Part shown: positions 42,257 to 51,019 of the stretch, piece by piece | Position numbering within the stretch: position 1 is the stretch's first letter | Layout of the letters: every line of letters starts with the position of its first letter | Origin: Treponema sp. | GTDB lineage: Bacteria > Spirochaetota > Spirochaetia > Treponematales > Treponemataceae | Length of the DNA stretch: 64,000 nucleotides | NCBI GenBank assembly: GCA_017449285.1 | Contig: JAFSJX010000059.1 | Span: 1 to 64,000, forward strand | Direction of reading: 5' to 3' | The notes under the pieces: model-generated | Told to the model about the DNA's origin: nothing | Database searches by the model: none | The model's input: the letters and a program-made list of their open reading frames with translations, nothing else | Position numbers and translations under genes: made by a program

Positions 42257-42289
42257 AAAAAAACACAGACCGCATACGCCAGCCTGTGT
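42257..42289 (-). terminator. Terminator after acpP
   Basis: On the minus strand ACACAG and CTGTGT arms with a GC-rich loop, then seven T. It lies at the start of rnc, so it may attenuate rnc. Confidence 0.6.
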
Positions 42290-42315
42290 CTCCAAAAATA
42301 CGCCTGTTTCAGAAA

Positions 42316-42552
42316 TTATTTCTGCTCAGACTTGATGAAGTTGTACGCATCACGAACTGTCTCAAATTCGTTAGCCTTTTCATCGGGAATGCTTACGCCC
42401 AACTCCTCTTCAATCGCATAGACCAATTCGTAAGTGTCCAGGCTGTCAGCACCAAGGTCACCACGGAAAGAAGCATCCATCGTAACCTTGCTCTCGTCGA
42501 TTTCCAGTTTTTCTGCAATGAGTTTCTGGATTTTTGTAAACAATTCGTCCAT
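42316..42552 (-). CDS. acpP: Acyl carrier protein
   Basis: 78 residues, acidic, with the DSL motif (GADSLDTYELV); Ser37 would carry the phosphopantetheine arm. It shuttles growing acyl chains in fatty-acid synthesis. The rpmF-acpP-rnc order on one strand is a common bacterial arrangement linking lipid and translation genes. coaD, which makes a precursor of the phosphopantetheine group, is just upstream. Confidence 0.97.
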   Translation of the reverse strand: MDELFTKIQKLIAEKLEIDESKVTMDASFRGDLGADSLDTYELVYAIEEELGVSIPDEKANEFETVRDAYNFIKSEQK

Positions 42553-42613
42553 TTTCGTCTCCTATCAGGTTTCCGGCTACAGCCGGTCTCCAGTCAATAA
42601 TGTGTCTGCCGGA

Positions 42614-42802
42614 TTACGCATTTGTTTCAGGAGTGATTACCTGACGACCACGGTAAAAACCGCATTTCGGGCATACGTGATGCTGCAAGACAAGGTTTCC
42701 ACAGTTGTTGCATTCAACCATCTGGGGAGCCTTAAGATGCATGTTCACACCCCGACGTCTGCGCGTACGGGCTTTTGACGTTTTCGCTCTAGGAACTGCC
42801 AT
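42614..42802 (-). CDS. rpmF: 50S ribosomal protein L32
   Basis: 62 residues. The N-terminus MAVPRAKTSKARTRRRRG is characteristic, followed by a four-Cys zinc ribbon (CNNCGN and CPKCGFYRG). It is part of the large ribosomal subunit. It precedes acpP by 61 bases on the same strand. Confidence 0.97.
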   Translation of the reverse strand: MAVPRAKTSKARTRRRRGVNMHLKAPQMVECNNCGNLVLQHHVCPKCGFYRGRQVITPETNA

Positions 42803-42936
42803 ATATAAACCTCACTATTTAATTTAAAATTGAATAACGGGATTTATACTACTACAGTTTCCACCCGAATGTCAATCCATTATATCATTTATGTGCGCTT
42901 TGTCAAGTTTTTATTTCAACAAAATCACAAAAAATG

Positions 42937-43437
42937 TCATTTTGAAGAGGATTTTTTCGCACCAACGCACTTTTTCCTCATCTCATCTGCCACTATCGGC
43001 GGAACCATGCCAGAAATATCACCGCCAAACATCGCAAGTTCCTTTATCGAACTTGATTTTATGATGGCATATTTTTGCTCGGTCGGAATAAAAAGCGTCT
43101 CAATCTGCGCGTTCAACGTGTGGTTCATCAGCGAAAGGTCAAATTCGTAGGCAAAATCATTGGAATTCCGAATGCCACGCAACAAAATGTTCGCCTCGTT
43201 TTTTTTCGCATAATCAACGACAAGCCCTTCCCACTGATGCACGCTCACATTATCAAAATTTTTGGTGAGTTCCTGTATCATCGAAAGACGTTCGTTTGCG
43301 GTAAAGAGCGACCGTTTCTCAGGATTAACGGCAATCACCACATCAACGCTGTCAAACAATTTGCTCGCGCGTTCTATAATATTGAGATGCCCGTATGTAG
43401 GAGGATCAAAGGATCCGGGAAAAACTGCGGTTGTCAT
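42937..43437 (-). CDS. coaD: Phosphopantetheine adenylyltransferase
   Basis: 166 residues, the usual length. The nucleotidyltransferase motif TYGH (residues 14-17, in GSFDPPTYGHL) and the ISSS-like KSSSIKEL motif are present, along with LLRGIRNSNDFAYEF. It makes dephospho-CoA from phosphopantetheine and ATP. A TATTAT box about 13 bases before the ATG implies a short leader. It is divergent from the following lipoprotein gene. Confidence 0.96.
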   Translation of the reverse strand: MTTAVFPGSFDPPTYGHLNIIERASKLFDSVDVVIAVNPEKRSLFTANERLSMIQELTKNFDNVSVHQWEGLVVDYAKKNEANILLRGIRNSNDFAYEFDLSLMNHTLNAQIETLFIPTEQKYAIIKSSSIKELAMFGGDISGMVPPIVADEMRKKCVGAKKSSSK

Positions 43438-43460
43438 AGCAATTTTTGATGATAATATGT

Positions 43461-43489
43461 TTGACTGAATATTGCAAGTGATGTATTAT
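43461..43489 (+). promoter_or_regulatory. Promoter of the acidic lipoprotein
   Basis: TTGACT at 43461-43466, 17 bases, TATTAT at 43484-43489. The next ATG is exactly six bases on, at 43496. Confidence 0.7.
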
Positions 43490-43495
43490 AGATGT

Positions 43496-44128
43496 ATGGG
43501 TGTGAATATGTTTAGAATTATCAGTTTATGCAGTATGATTTCTCTGCTTGGGCTGGCATGGGTTTCCTGTGGCAGCACAAAGGTCGAGCCAGAACCTGTC
43601 ATCGAAGAGCCTGTTGTCCAGGAGCCTATTGTAGAAGAACCAGTCGTTGAAGAGCCTGCTCAGGAACCAGAACCTGTTGTTGACGAACCTCAGAAGACAG
43701 AGGAAGAGATGGAGTACGAGCGTTCTGTTGGCACGACCACCGTTTCCGTGGATATGTTCACGCAGGACAAAAACACCATCCTCCGTATTATTGATGAACT
43801 TTCCGTCGTGATGAAGCAGATGGACTACAAGTTATGGAGAACCTATTTGGACAAGGAATCAATCGAATATTGGTCCCGTCCCGCAAATTTACGCACGGCA
43901 CAGAAACGGCTTCCGATAAAGGGGTTGAAACTCAATTCGCTGGAAGATTACTTTAAATATGTATTTGTTCCTGCCCGCGCACGAAGTGAGGTTAATGAAA
44001 TCCGATATGATTCCGATACTTATGTTAGGGTCGTTCAAATAAAAGAAGAACAGGAAGAAAAAAAGGAAATCATTTATTATTACTTCAACAAGCTGAATGA
44101 TAGATGGATGCTTCATCTTCCGGAATAA
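43496..44128 (+). CDS. Lipoprotein with Glu/Pro/Val repeats
   Basis: 210 residues from the promoter-placed ATG 43496 (MGVNMFRII); ATG 43508 is the alternative. A signal peptide with lipobox (LAWVSCGS) makes it a lipoprotein. A stretch of E-P-V repeats (VEPEPVIEEPVVQEP and more) forms an extended spacer, then a helical domain with DELSVVMKQMDYKLWRTYLD and a YYYFNKLNDRWMLH end. Function unknown; the spacer suggests it reaches from the membrane. Confidence 0.75.
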   Translation: MGVNMFRIISLCSMISLLGLAWVSCGSTKVEPEPVIEEPVVQEPIVEEPVVEEPAQEPEPVVDEPQKTEEEMEYERSVGTTTVSVDMFTQDKNTILRIIDELSVVMKQMDYKLWRTYLDKESIEYWSRPANLRTAQKRLPIKGLKLNSLEDYFKYVFVPARARSEVNEIRYDSDTYVRVVQIKEEQEEKKEIIYYYFNKLNDRWMLHLPE

Positions 44129-44262
44129 ACGGGAAGCGACAAAAAAAAGCTTTGTCCGATAAAGACAAATAGATTGAAACCATTAGCAATATTATTGCTT
44201 TTAAATATAGAAATCTGTATACTGTAGGATAGATTGTCCTGCACGTAGGAGGAATTTACACG

Positions 44263-44985
44263 ATGAAAACCTTAAAAAAGATTGCCGGCATGCTGTGTGT
44301 CGCTCTTATCGCACTGAATACATTCGCACAATCAAAAGAATCTACCGTTGAAAGTGAATATCTGAGCAGCGTAGAGGACGTTGTTATTACAGAACTCGCC
44401 AATTCCGATGAGCGCGACAACAAGTTGGTCGCCCTGCAGTATTTGGAAGCGGCGGTAAATGACGGTCGCACTACCCCCGACATGATGGCAGCGCTTGATT
44501 CTCTGGCAGGAGAAGGCATTACCAATCAGGCTCGCACAAACGGTCGTCTGACGAACAACTATCCCGATATTCGCGCCCGCTCATGCGATTTGCTCGCAAA
44601 GATTCCGACAGAAGAATCCAAGAATACGCTGGTAAAAATCGCCCTTGCAGATAACGAGCCGATGGTCGTAACCGCCGCAATCCGCTCCCTTGGCGAAATT
44701 GGTCTGAACGATGGCGATGACGTAATCGACACAATCGCATGGGTCAGCAAAAAAAATTCATACATCAACCCGACAAGTTCAATGGCACTGGAAGTCCTGA
44801 TTGCCTACGAAAAACTTGTTGACAAAGTTGAGAACAAAAGCGCGATGATTCAGGCGGTAGGTCAAATTGCCACAAACTTCAATTACGTCACACCCGTAAG
44901 AACGCGCGCTTATGAACTTCTGAAGAAAATCAGGTCATCTGACTCTTCGTCAAATAGCAGCAGTCAGAAAGACAATGCAAAATAA
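44263..44985 (+). CDS. Secreted HEAT-repeat protein
   Basis: 240 residues with a signal peptide (GMLCVALIALNTFAQS). The rest has HEAT/Armadillo-type helix pairs: NKLVALQYLEAAV, PDIRARSCDLLAKI, NEPMVVTAAIRSLGEIG and ALEVLIAYEKLVDKV. It is probably a periplasmic protein-binding scaffold. A strong AGGAGG site precedes the ATG. No partner gene is evident. Confidence 0.75.
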   Translation: MKTLKKIAGMLCVALIALNTFAQSKESTVESEYLSSVEDVVITELANSDERDNKLVALQYLEAAVNDGRTTPDMMAALDSLAGEGITNQARTNGRLTNNYPDIRARSCDLLAKIPTEESKNTLVKIALADNEPMVVTAAIRSLGEIGLNDGDDVIDTIAWVSKKNSYINPTSSMALEVLIAYEKLVDKVENKSAMIQAVGQIATNFNYVTPVRTRAYELLKKIRSSDSSSNSSSQKDNAK

Positions 44986-45047
44986 GGAACATTCGCCACA
45001 AGCGGCGAAGTTCCGATGGCAATAGTTGCCGTCAGCATTCTGAATAA

Positions 45048-45076
45048 AAAAGGAACGGCTAAAAACCGTTCCTTTT
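45048..45076. terminator. Bidirectional terminator
   Basis: AAAAGGAACGG-ctaaaaa-CCGTTCCTTTT. It ends the HEAT gene and, from the other side, the tRNA-Arg gene. A further hairpin (44986-45014, GGAAC...GTTCC) lies just before it. Confidence 0.85.
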
Positions 45077-45078
45077 AA

Positions 45079-45152
45079 CGAGAGATACAGGATTCGAACC
45101 TGCTACCTTCGGCTCCGGAGGCCAACGCTCTATCCAAGTGAGCTAATCTCTC
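45079..45152 (-). tRNA. tRNA-Arg (CCG)
   Basis: On the minus strand the acceptor GAGAGAT pairs with ATCTCTC, the anticodon loop CTCCGGA holds CCG, and the T-loop is GGTTCGAATCC. The discriminator is G. CCA is not encoded. Confidence 0.93.
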
Positions 45153-45213
45153 AAACGCACACTAAGAAGATACAGGTTATAAATAAAAAAGTCAATAAAT
45201 TAAGAAGGTCTTC

Positions 45214-45804
45214 ATGGAACCGATAATTCTTGCTTCATCTTCCCCACGCAGACAGGAAATCTTAAAGTTGCTGAATATTCCTTTTAAGGTCATCATCCCT
45301 GAGATAGACGAAACACCCCCGGAAGGTCTTGATGCGGAAAAAGTGCCTGAATATCTTGCCGCAAAAAAAGTAGATGCCGTTGCCCGCTCGCTTCCAACAG
45401 GCTCTGAACTTCCTTGGATTCTGAGCGCAGACACAATTATCGTGATGGACGGAAAAATCTATGGCAAACCCGAAAGTCAGGAGCAGGCAGTGGAATATCT
45501 GAACGCTTTTCAAGGCAAAACCCACAAGGCAATTACGGGACTTGCTCTGTACAACGGCAACCTGCATTTTGTGACCACCCGGACTTCCGTCACATCAGTC
45601 ACCTTTGCGCCAATGACAAAAGAAGAAATCGACTGGTACATTGAGACTGGCGACTGGCACGGAGCGGCGGGAGCATATCGCATTCAAGGATTGGCTTCCT
45701 GTTTTATCAAAAAAATTGAGGGAACGAACAGTTCTGTGGTGGGCTTGCCTATCTTTGAACTTTATGATATGTTAAAAGAGCAAGGTTATTCCATTATTGA
45801 ATAA
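45214..45804 (+). CDS. maf: Maf-family nucleoside-triphosphate pyrophosphatase
   Basis: 196 residues. Family motifs are ASSSPRR (residues 7-13), SADTIIVMDGKIYGKP, and AGAYRIQGLASCFIKKIEG. It hydrolyses non-canonical or excess nucleoside triphosphates to monophosphates and is linked to cell-division control. A GAAGG site precedes the ATG. It lies before rpsB on the same strand. Confidence 0.92.
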   Translation: MEPIILASSSPRRQEILKLLNIPFKVIIPEIDETPPEGLDAEKVPEYLAAKKVDAVARSLPTGSELPWILSADTIIVMDGKIYGKPESQEQAVEYLNAFQGKTHKAITGLALYNGNLHFVTTRTSVTSVTFAPMTKEEIDWYIETGDWHGAAGAYRIQGLASCFIKKIEGTNSSVVGLPIFELYDMLKEQGYSIIE

Positions 45805-45818
45805 ATCGTGCCGGGCGT

Positions 45819-46004
45819 ATGCAGGGCGGTTCGCTTTTGTATGCGTTACGAAATCTTCCGGGCAGTAGTTTGCAAAACAGCGAACAGAGTTTGTGCGCAA
45901 GGCAATACTTCTGCTACGAGAAACAGAGTTTGGAAGGAAAAATCACCGTGTTTTGCGGTAAAACAGATTTTTCCGGTGAAGGAGAACTCAAATGGCAGTT
46001 GTAA
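45819..46004 (+). CDS. Possible small ORF in the rpsB leader
   Basis: Could encode 61 residues ending [15 protein letters not shown], with its stop 13 bases inside rpsB. The last 25 residues look protein-like, while the first part overlaps a GC-rich repeat-like stretch (GGGCGTATGCAGGGCGG). No ribosome site is seen. It may be a real small gene coupled to rpsB, a relic, or chance in an untranslated leader. A second frame here is also open. Confidence 0.25.
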   Translation: MQGGSLLYALRNLPGSSLQNSEQSLCARQYFCYEKQSLEGKITVFCGKTDFSGEGELKWQL

Positions 46005-46861
46005 CCATGAAGAGTTTACTTGAATCTGGTGTACATTTTGGTCACCAGGTAAAGCGTTGGGACCCGCGCATGAAGAAGTACATCTTCGCAGAGCGCAACG
46101 GTATTCACATCATCGACTTGCAGAAGACAATCGTGGCAATCAAAGACAGCTACGAAGCAGTGCGCAAAGTCGTATCTAGCGGCAAATCAGTTCTGTTTGT
46201 CGGCACAAAAAAACAGGCTCAGCAGGCTATCCAGAAGGAAGCAGAACGTTGCGGCATGTACTACGTAAACAATCGCTGGCTTGGCGGTATGCTTACGAAC
46301 TTCTCTACCATCAAAAAATCATTGCAGCGTCTCAAGAAAATTGAGAAGATGGAAGTAGACGGCACTTTTGATAATCTGACCAAGAAAGAAGTGTCTGCAC
46401 TTACAAAAGAGAAGGCAAAACTTGAAAAGAACCTTGGCGGTATCAAAGAAATGAAAGAACTGCCGGGAATCATTTTCATCATCGACACACACAAAGAAGA
46501 GATTGCTGTTGCTGAGGCACATCGCATGGGTATTCCGGTCGTTGCTGTTGTTGACACAAACTGCAACCCAGAAGGCATCACCTACCCTATTCCTGGCAAT
46601 GACGATGCAATTCGCGCAATCAGTCTGTTCACCTCTATCATTGCAAACGCAGTCATCGAGGCGGATAATGAGCAGGGCTTGAAGATTATCGAGACCTTGG
46701 GCGATGAGGAAGACGGCGTTCAGACCGATGCTTCTACTAAGACTGCTGATGAAGAAATCGTTGACTACTCAAACTACACGCCGACTGAAGCAGACATCAA
46801 AAAAGATGATGTGGCTGACGAAGACGATGATGACGAAATCGACGAAAGCAAGATTAAATAA
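45992..46861 (+). CDS. rpsB: 30S ribosomal protein S2
   Basis: 289 residues. The S2 signature is complete: [20 protein letters not shown], split as [16 protein letters not shown], then [28 protein letters not shown] and [12 protein letters not shown]. The last 45 residues are an acidic extension ending [14 protein letters not shown], longer than in most bacteria. A strong GAAGGAG site precedes the ATG. It heads the rpsB-tsf-frr-uppS-cdsA-dxr-rseP run. Confidence 0.98.
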   Translation: MAVVTMKSLLESGVHFGHQVKRWDPRMKKYIFAERNGIHIIDLQKTIVAIKDSYEAVRKVVSSGKSVLFVGTKKQAQQAIQKEAERCGMYYVNNRWLGGMLTNFSTIKKSLQRLKKIEKMEVDGTFDNLTKKEVSALTKEKAKLEKNLGGIKEMKELPGIIFIIDTHKEEIAVAEAHRMGIPVVAVVDTNCNPEGITYPIPGNDDAIRAISLFTSIIANAVIEADNEQGLKIIETLGDEEDGVQTDASTKTADEEIVDYSNYTPTEADIKKDDVADEDDDDEIDESKIK

Positions 46862-46875
46862 CTGGAGTTTATATA

Positions 46876-47709
46876 ATGGAAATCAAGGCAAGTGACGTCA
46901 AGGCATTGCGCGAAAAGACTGGCGCAGGCATGATGGAATGTAAAAAAGCACTGACCGAGGCGAACGGAGACGCGGCACAGGCAGAAAAAATCTTGAAGGA
47001 AAAAGGTCTGGCTGCGGTTGCAAAACGCTCTGAGCGCGCCACAAGTGAAGGACGCATTTTTGTCCGCCAGAACGGCAACAAGATTGCGCTCGCAGAAGTA
47101 ACTTGTGAGACGGACTTTGTTGCGAAAAACTCAGACTTTGTTGCGGTGGGCGACAAGATTTTGGACGCAATCTTTGCAAAAGGCTACACAAAAGTCGAGA
47201 AAGAACTGGAAGACATGGTTCTTGAACTGGCAACCAAAATCCGCGAGAACATGGCTATCCGCCGCGTGGAAGTGTTTGAAGTTCCTGCAAATGCGGCAGC
47301 CTCAACCTACGTGCATTCAGACTTTAAGACTGCGGCGGCTGTCGTCGTAGAAGGCTCTGACAGCGACGTGGTAAAGGAATTTGCCCATGACTGCTGTCTG
47401 CACCTTGCGGCATTCACCCCGGCATATCTGACAAAGGCTGACGTTCCACAAGCCTACATCGATGAGCAGAAAGAAATCTTTACCGCTCAGATGGCTCAGG
47501 ACGAAAAAATGGCCTCAAAGCCAGAAAATGTCAAGGCTGGCATTCTGCAAGGTAAAATCAACAAGCATTTGGCAGAAATCTGCTTCGCTGACCAGATGTT
47601 CGTAAAGGACGACAAGGTTTCTGTCGCAAAGAAACTGGAAGAAATTTCCAAGGCTGCCGGCGCAAAACTTTCTTTCGGAAAGATTGTGCTGTTCGTTCTG
47701 GGAAAATAA
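46876..47709 (+). CDS. tsf: Elongation factor Ts
   Basis: 277 residues. The N-terminal UBA-like LREKTGAGMMECKKALTEAN and the TDFVAKN core motif are present. It exchanges GDP for GTP on EF-Tu. It starts 14 bases after rpsB and is co-transcribed with it. Confidence 0.98.
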   Translation: MEIKASDVKALREKTGAGMMECKKALTEANGDAAQAEKILKEKGLAAVAKRSERATSEGRIFVRQNGNKIALAEVTCETDFVAKNSDFVAVGDKILDAIFAKGYTKVEKELEDMVLELATKIRENMAIRRVEVFEVPANAAASTYVHSDFKTAAAVVVEGSDSDVVKEFAHDCCLHLAAFTPAYLTKADVPQAYIDEQKEIFTAQMAQDEKMASKPENVKAGILQGKINKHLAEICFADQMFVKDDKVSVAKKLEEISKAAGAKLSFGKIVLFVLGK

Positions 47710-47759
47710 TATGATATGGCGGTCAGCAATGTCTGACCGCCTCTATTTAGGGGGAAATT

Positions 47760-48302
47760 ATGGCATTTGATGCAAAAACTAAGATGGAAAAGACGCTTGA
47801 GTCACTTAAAAACGAACTGAACACAATCCGTACGGGTCGTGCGTCTGCATCTATTTTTGATAAGGTGCGCGTCAATTATTACGGAAACAAGTCACCACTC
47901 AATCAGGTAGCGACGATTTCCATTCCAGAAGCACGTACTGTCGTGATTTCTCCGTTCGACAAGTCGCTGATTACGGAAATTGAGAAAGGAATTCTTACCG
48001 CTGACTTGGGATTGAATCCGTCAAATGACGGCAAGGTTATCCGTATTTCCATTCCGCCGCTCACCGCTGACCGCCGTAAGGAACTGGTAAAGCAGTCTAA
48101 GAGCATCGCAGAAAACTACCGCACGACAATCCGCAATATCCGCCGTGACGGAAATGACGACCTAAAAAAGCAGCAGAAAGCGGGCGAACTGACCGAAGAC
48201 CAGCTCAAAAAAGAGGCCGATGATCTTCAGAAACTGACAGACAAGTATATTGCCGACATCAACAAGGTTGCGGACGACAAAGAAAAAGAGATAATGGCGT
48301 AA
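47760..48302 (+). CDS. frr: Ribosome recycling factor
   Basis: 180 residues. Typical motifs are LNTIRTGRASASIFDKVRV, YYGNKSPLNQVATIS and IRNIRRDGNDDLKK. With EF-G it splits ribosomes after termination. A GGGG-rich site precedes the ATG. In many bacteria pyrH lies between tsf and frr; here it does not. Confidence 0.97.
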   Translation: MAFDAKTKMEKTLESLKNELNTIRTGRASASIFDKVRVNYYGNKSPLNQVATISIPEARTVVISPFDKSLITEIEKGILTADLGLNPSNDGKVIRISIPPLTADRRKELVKQSKSIAENYRTTIRNIRRDGNDDLKKQQKAGELTEDQLKKEADDLQKLTDKYIADINKVADDKEKEIMA

Positions 48303-48314
48303 ATAAAAGGTGTA

Positions 48315-49019
48315 ATGAATACTGACGAACTGAAAGCCCGCCCCCTTCCCGAACATATTGCGATTATCATGGACGGGAACGGACGCTGGGCAAAGCAAAG
48401 GGGAATGTCGCGAACGGCGGGTCACAAGGAAGGCTTGACGACCGCAAAGAAAATTGTTGCGGCGGCGGCTTCTCTCGGTGTCAAGTATGTTACGCTCTAT
48501 ACGTTTTCGACCGAAAACTGGAAGCGCGCACAGGAAGAAGTGGGCTATCTAATGGGCTTGATTAAGAGTCAGTTGCGCGCCGAATTCGATTTCTACAAAA
48601 AAAACGGCATCAGAATCGCGCATATCGGTGACCTTGCAGGGCTTCCCAAAGACGTGCAGGAAGAAATTCAAAAGACAAAGGAAGACACCGCACATTTTAC
48701 GGGAACGACTTGCGTGCTGGCAATCAATTATGGCGCACGGAACGAACTGGTGCGGGCAGTCAAAAAACTTGCCGCCGAAAACAAGGAAATCACCGAAGAG
48801 AACATTACCCAATCGCTTGACATTGTGCCCGATGTAGATTTGCTTATCAGGACGGGCGGCGAAGAGCGGCTAAGTAATTTTCTTTTGTGGCAGGCGGCGT
48901 ATGCAGAATTTGTCTTTACAGATACGCTCTGGCCAGATTATAATGAAGAAGAATTCTTTAATGATATAGCGGAATTTCAAAAAAGGAGCAGACGATTTGG
49001 CGCAGTGCCGAATCAATGA
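48315..49019 (+). CDS. uppS: Undecaprenyl diphosphate synthase
   Basis: 234 residues. The cis-prenyltransferase signatures are HIAIIMDGNGRWAKQRG (catalytic Asp 20), YVTLYTFSTENWKR and DLLIRTGGEERLSNFLLWQ. It makes the C55 lipid carrier for cell-wall synthesis. It follows frr by 12 bases and overlaps cdsA by four bases (ATGA). Confidence 0.97.
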   Translation: MNTDELKARPLPEHIAIIMDGNGRWAKQRGMSRTAGHKEGLTTAKKIVAAAASLGVKYVTLYTFSTENWKRAQEEVGYLMGLIKSQLRAEFDFYKKNGIRIAHIGDLAGLPKDVQEEIQKTKEDTAHFTGTTCVLAINYGARNELVRAVKKLAAENKEITEENITQSLDIVPDVDLLIRTGGEERLSNFLLWQAAYAEFVFTDTLWPDYNEEEFFNDIAEFQKRSRRFGAVPNQ

Positions 49020-49897
49020 GTATGAGTAAAGTTATACAGAGACTATTAGTATTTTTTCTCGGAATTCCTATCGTCATCGCTTTGGTATGGCTTCCCTACT
49101 ATAATCATATCGCCATGCACATACTTGGCTTTATCGCATCCGTGCTTGCGGCGAGAGAACTACATACCATGCTCGAAAAAAAGTACGGCGTACACCCGAA
49201 GCCGTTTGTCGTGGTTTTGGACGCATTGCTTCCGCTGATGGGGCTTTTATGTGCGCTGTTCGGGTGGGATTTAAAATTTATTGACTTTACGTTTATTGCC
49301 GCCGTACTGATTATTATGGCATTTGAGACGGTTACGGCACAGTCCTTTGAGCAATCTAATGCAAAAATCATCACATCGGTGTTCATCGTGATGTACTGCG
49401 GCTATTTTTTCAGTTTTATCTCAAAGATGACGCTGTTCCCGAACGCAACCTATTACATCGCGTTTTTCCTGCTCTTTGTATTCATGTGCGACTCGCTGGC
49501 ATGGTTTTTCGGCGTACTGTTCGGAAAGAACAACAAGGGATTTATTAAGGCAAGCCCCAACAAAAGCATTGCGGGCTTTATGGGCGGCATCGTTGGCTCG
49601 TTGCTGGTAGGACTTGCGGGGCATTATCTTGTGCCGCAGTATTGCGATGTGGTCATTTTTGGCGGAGAGACTTGGAGAGCCGTGGTGCTTGGCACTGTCA
49701 TGGGATTGTCCGCAATTATTGGCGACCTTGCGGAATCAGTCTTGAAGCGTTCGGCAGAAGTAAAGGACAGCGGAAAACTTATTCCAGGTCGTGGCGGTAT
49801 GCTTGACTGCGTGGACTCCATCGTGTTTTCCGCGCCGATTTATTACTGGCTCATTTCAATTCTTTTCCTTACGACAACGGTCGCTGTCAGTTTGTAA
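49016..49897 (+). CDS. cdsA: Phosphatidate cytidylyltransferase
   Basis: 293 residues with about eight membrane helices. The family signature is near the end: SVLKRSAEVKDSGKLIPGRG followed by GMLDCVDSIVFSAP. It makes CDP-diacylglycerol, the precursor of phospholipids, at the inner membrane. The start overlaps the uppS stop codon. Confidence 0.95.
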   Translation: MSMSKVIQRLLVFFLGIPIVIALVWLPYYNHIAMHILGFIASVLAARELHTMLEKKYGVHPKPFVVVLDALLPLMGLLCALFGWDLKFIDFTFIAAVLIIMAFETVTAQSFEQSNAKIITSVFIVMYCGYFFSFISKMTLFPNATYYIAFFLLFVFMCDSLAWFFGVLFGKNNKGFIKASPNKSIAGFMGGIVGSLLVGLAGHYLVPQYCDVVIFGGETWRAVVLGTVMGLSAIIGDLAESVLKRSAEVKDSGKLIPGRGGMLDCVDSIVFSAPIYYWLISILFLTTTVAVSL

Positions 49898-51019
49898 ATG
49901 GTAGCGGATATGGCTTTGCAAAAAAAAGTTCTCGTTTTGGGCGCGACCGGTTCTATCGGTACTAGTACGCTCGACATCATCAGGCGACAATCTGACCGCT
50001 TTGTCTGCTGTGGCATACAGGCAAACAAAAAAAAAGATGCAATCAGTTCTCTTGCGGCGGAATTTCATTGTCAGTTCACTTTGACCGCAGAGGACGGCAC
50101 GGACGGAATCAGACGGCTGGTTGACCAGACCAAGCCCGACATCGTGGTAAATGGCATTGCGGGAAGTGAGGGATTAGTTCCCAGTCAGATTGTTCTGGAA
50201 GCGGGCGTTGATTTGGCTTTAGCAAACAAAGAGACGATTGTAATGGCAGCTCCGCTGATGTTCGCGCTTGCAAAGAAAAACGGCTGCAAAATTCTTCCTG
50301 TAGACAGCGAACATTCTGCGATTTTTACGCTTCTAAACCAATGCGGACGCGAAAATGCAGACAAACTGATTATCACCGCAAGCGGAGGTCCATTCCGCAC
50401 GTGGACGACAGAACAGATTCAAAAGGCAACGATTCATGACGCATTGAAGCACCCCACGTGGAATATGGGAAAGAAAATCACCGTGGATTCTGCGACGCTC
50501 GGAAACAAAGGGCTTGAAGTGATTGAGGCACGAAGGCTGTTTGATTTTACGACGGACAAGATTCAGGTAGTGGTGCATCCACAGAGCATTATCCATTCGC
50601 TGGTGCGCACCAAGGACGGCATTGTATACGGGCAGTTCAGCGAGCCAGACATGAAGCATCCGATTATTCAGGCATTGGACTACCCCGCCATTAATACGGA
50701 TTTTATGCGCCCGTTTGATTTGACCGACACGGCGGACGGAACACGAACGCTCTCCTTTGAAAAACCGCGCTTTGAGGATTTTCCACTTTTGCGACTTGCC
50801 TTTGACGCGGCAGAAAAAGATGCTTCCTACCCCATCGTCTTTAATGCGGCGAACGAAATTGCAGCGTGGGCATTCATCGAAGGAAAAATCGGTTTTACGG
50901 ACATCGCGCGGATTGTCGGTGGTGTTATGCAGCATGACTGGTCAAAAGCCGTGCGCGATATGCAGGACGTGTTTTCCGCCGACACGGAAGCAAGAAAGCA
51001 AGCGAGAGCATTATTGTGA
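49898..51019 (+). CDS. dxr: 1-deoxy-D-xylulose 5-phosphate reductoisomerase
   Basis: 373 residues from 49898; ATG 49910 (MALQKKVLVLG) is an equally good start. The NADPH-binding GATGSIGTSTL is at the N-terminus, then ALANKETIVM, LPVDSEHSAIF and ITASGGPFR for substrate and metal. It catalyses the first committed step of the MEP isoprenoid pathway, which feeds uppS upstream. It begins right after the cdsA stop codon. Confidence 0.97.
   Translation: MVADMALQKKVLVLGATGSIGTSTLDIIRRQSDRFVCCGIQANKKKDAISSLAAEFHCQFTLTAEDGTDGIRRLVDQTKPDIVVNGIAGSEGLVPSQIVLEAGVDLALANKETIVMAAPLMFALAKKNGCKILPVDSEHSAIFTLLNQCGRENADKLIITASGGPFRTWTTEQIQKATIHDALKHPTWNMGKKITVDSATLGNKGLEVIEARRLFDFTTDKIQVVVHPQSIIHSLVRTKDGIVYGQFSEPDMKHPIIQALDYPAINTDFMRPFDLTDTADGTRTLSFEKPRFEDFPLLRLAFDAAEKDASYPIVFNAANEIAAWAFIEGKIGFTDIARIVGGVMQHDWSKAVRDMQDVFSADTEARKQARALL

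Noticed and set aside
45808-46023. 71-residue alternative frame before rpsB
   Set aside because: Overlaps rpsB in another frame, is Cys/Arg-rich and lacks a ribosome site; the 45819 frame is slightly more protein-like.
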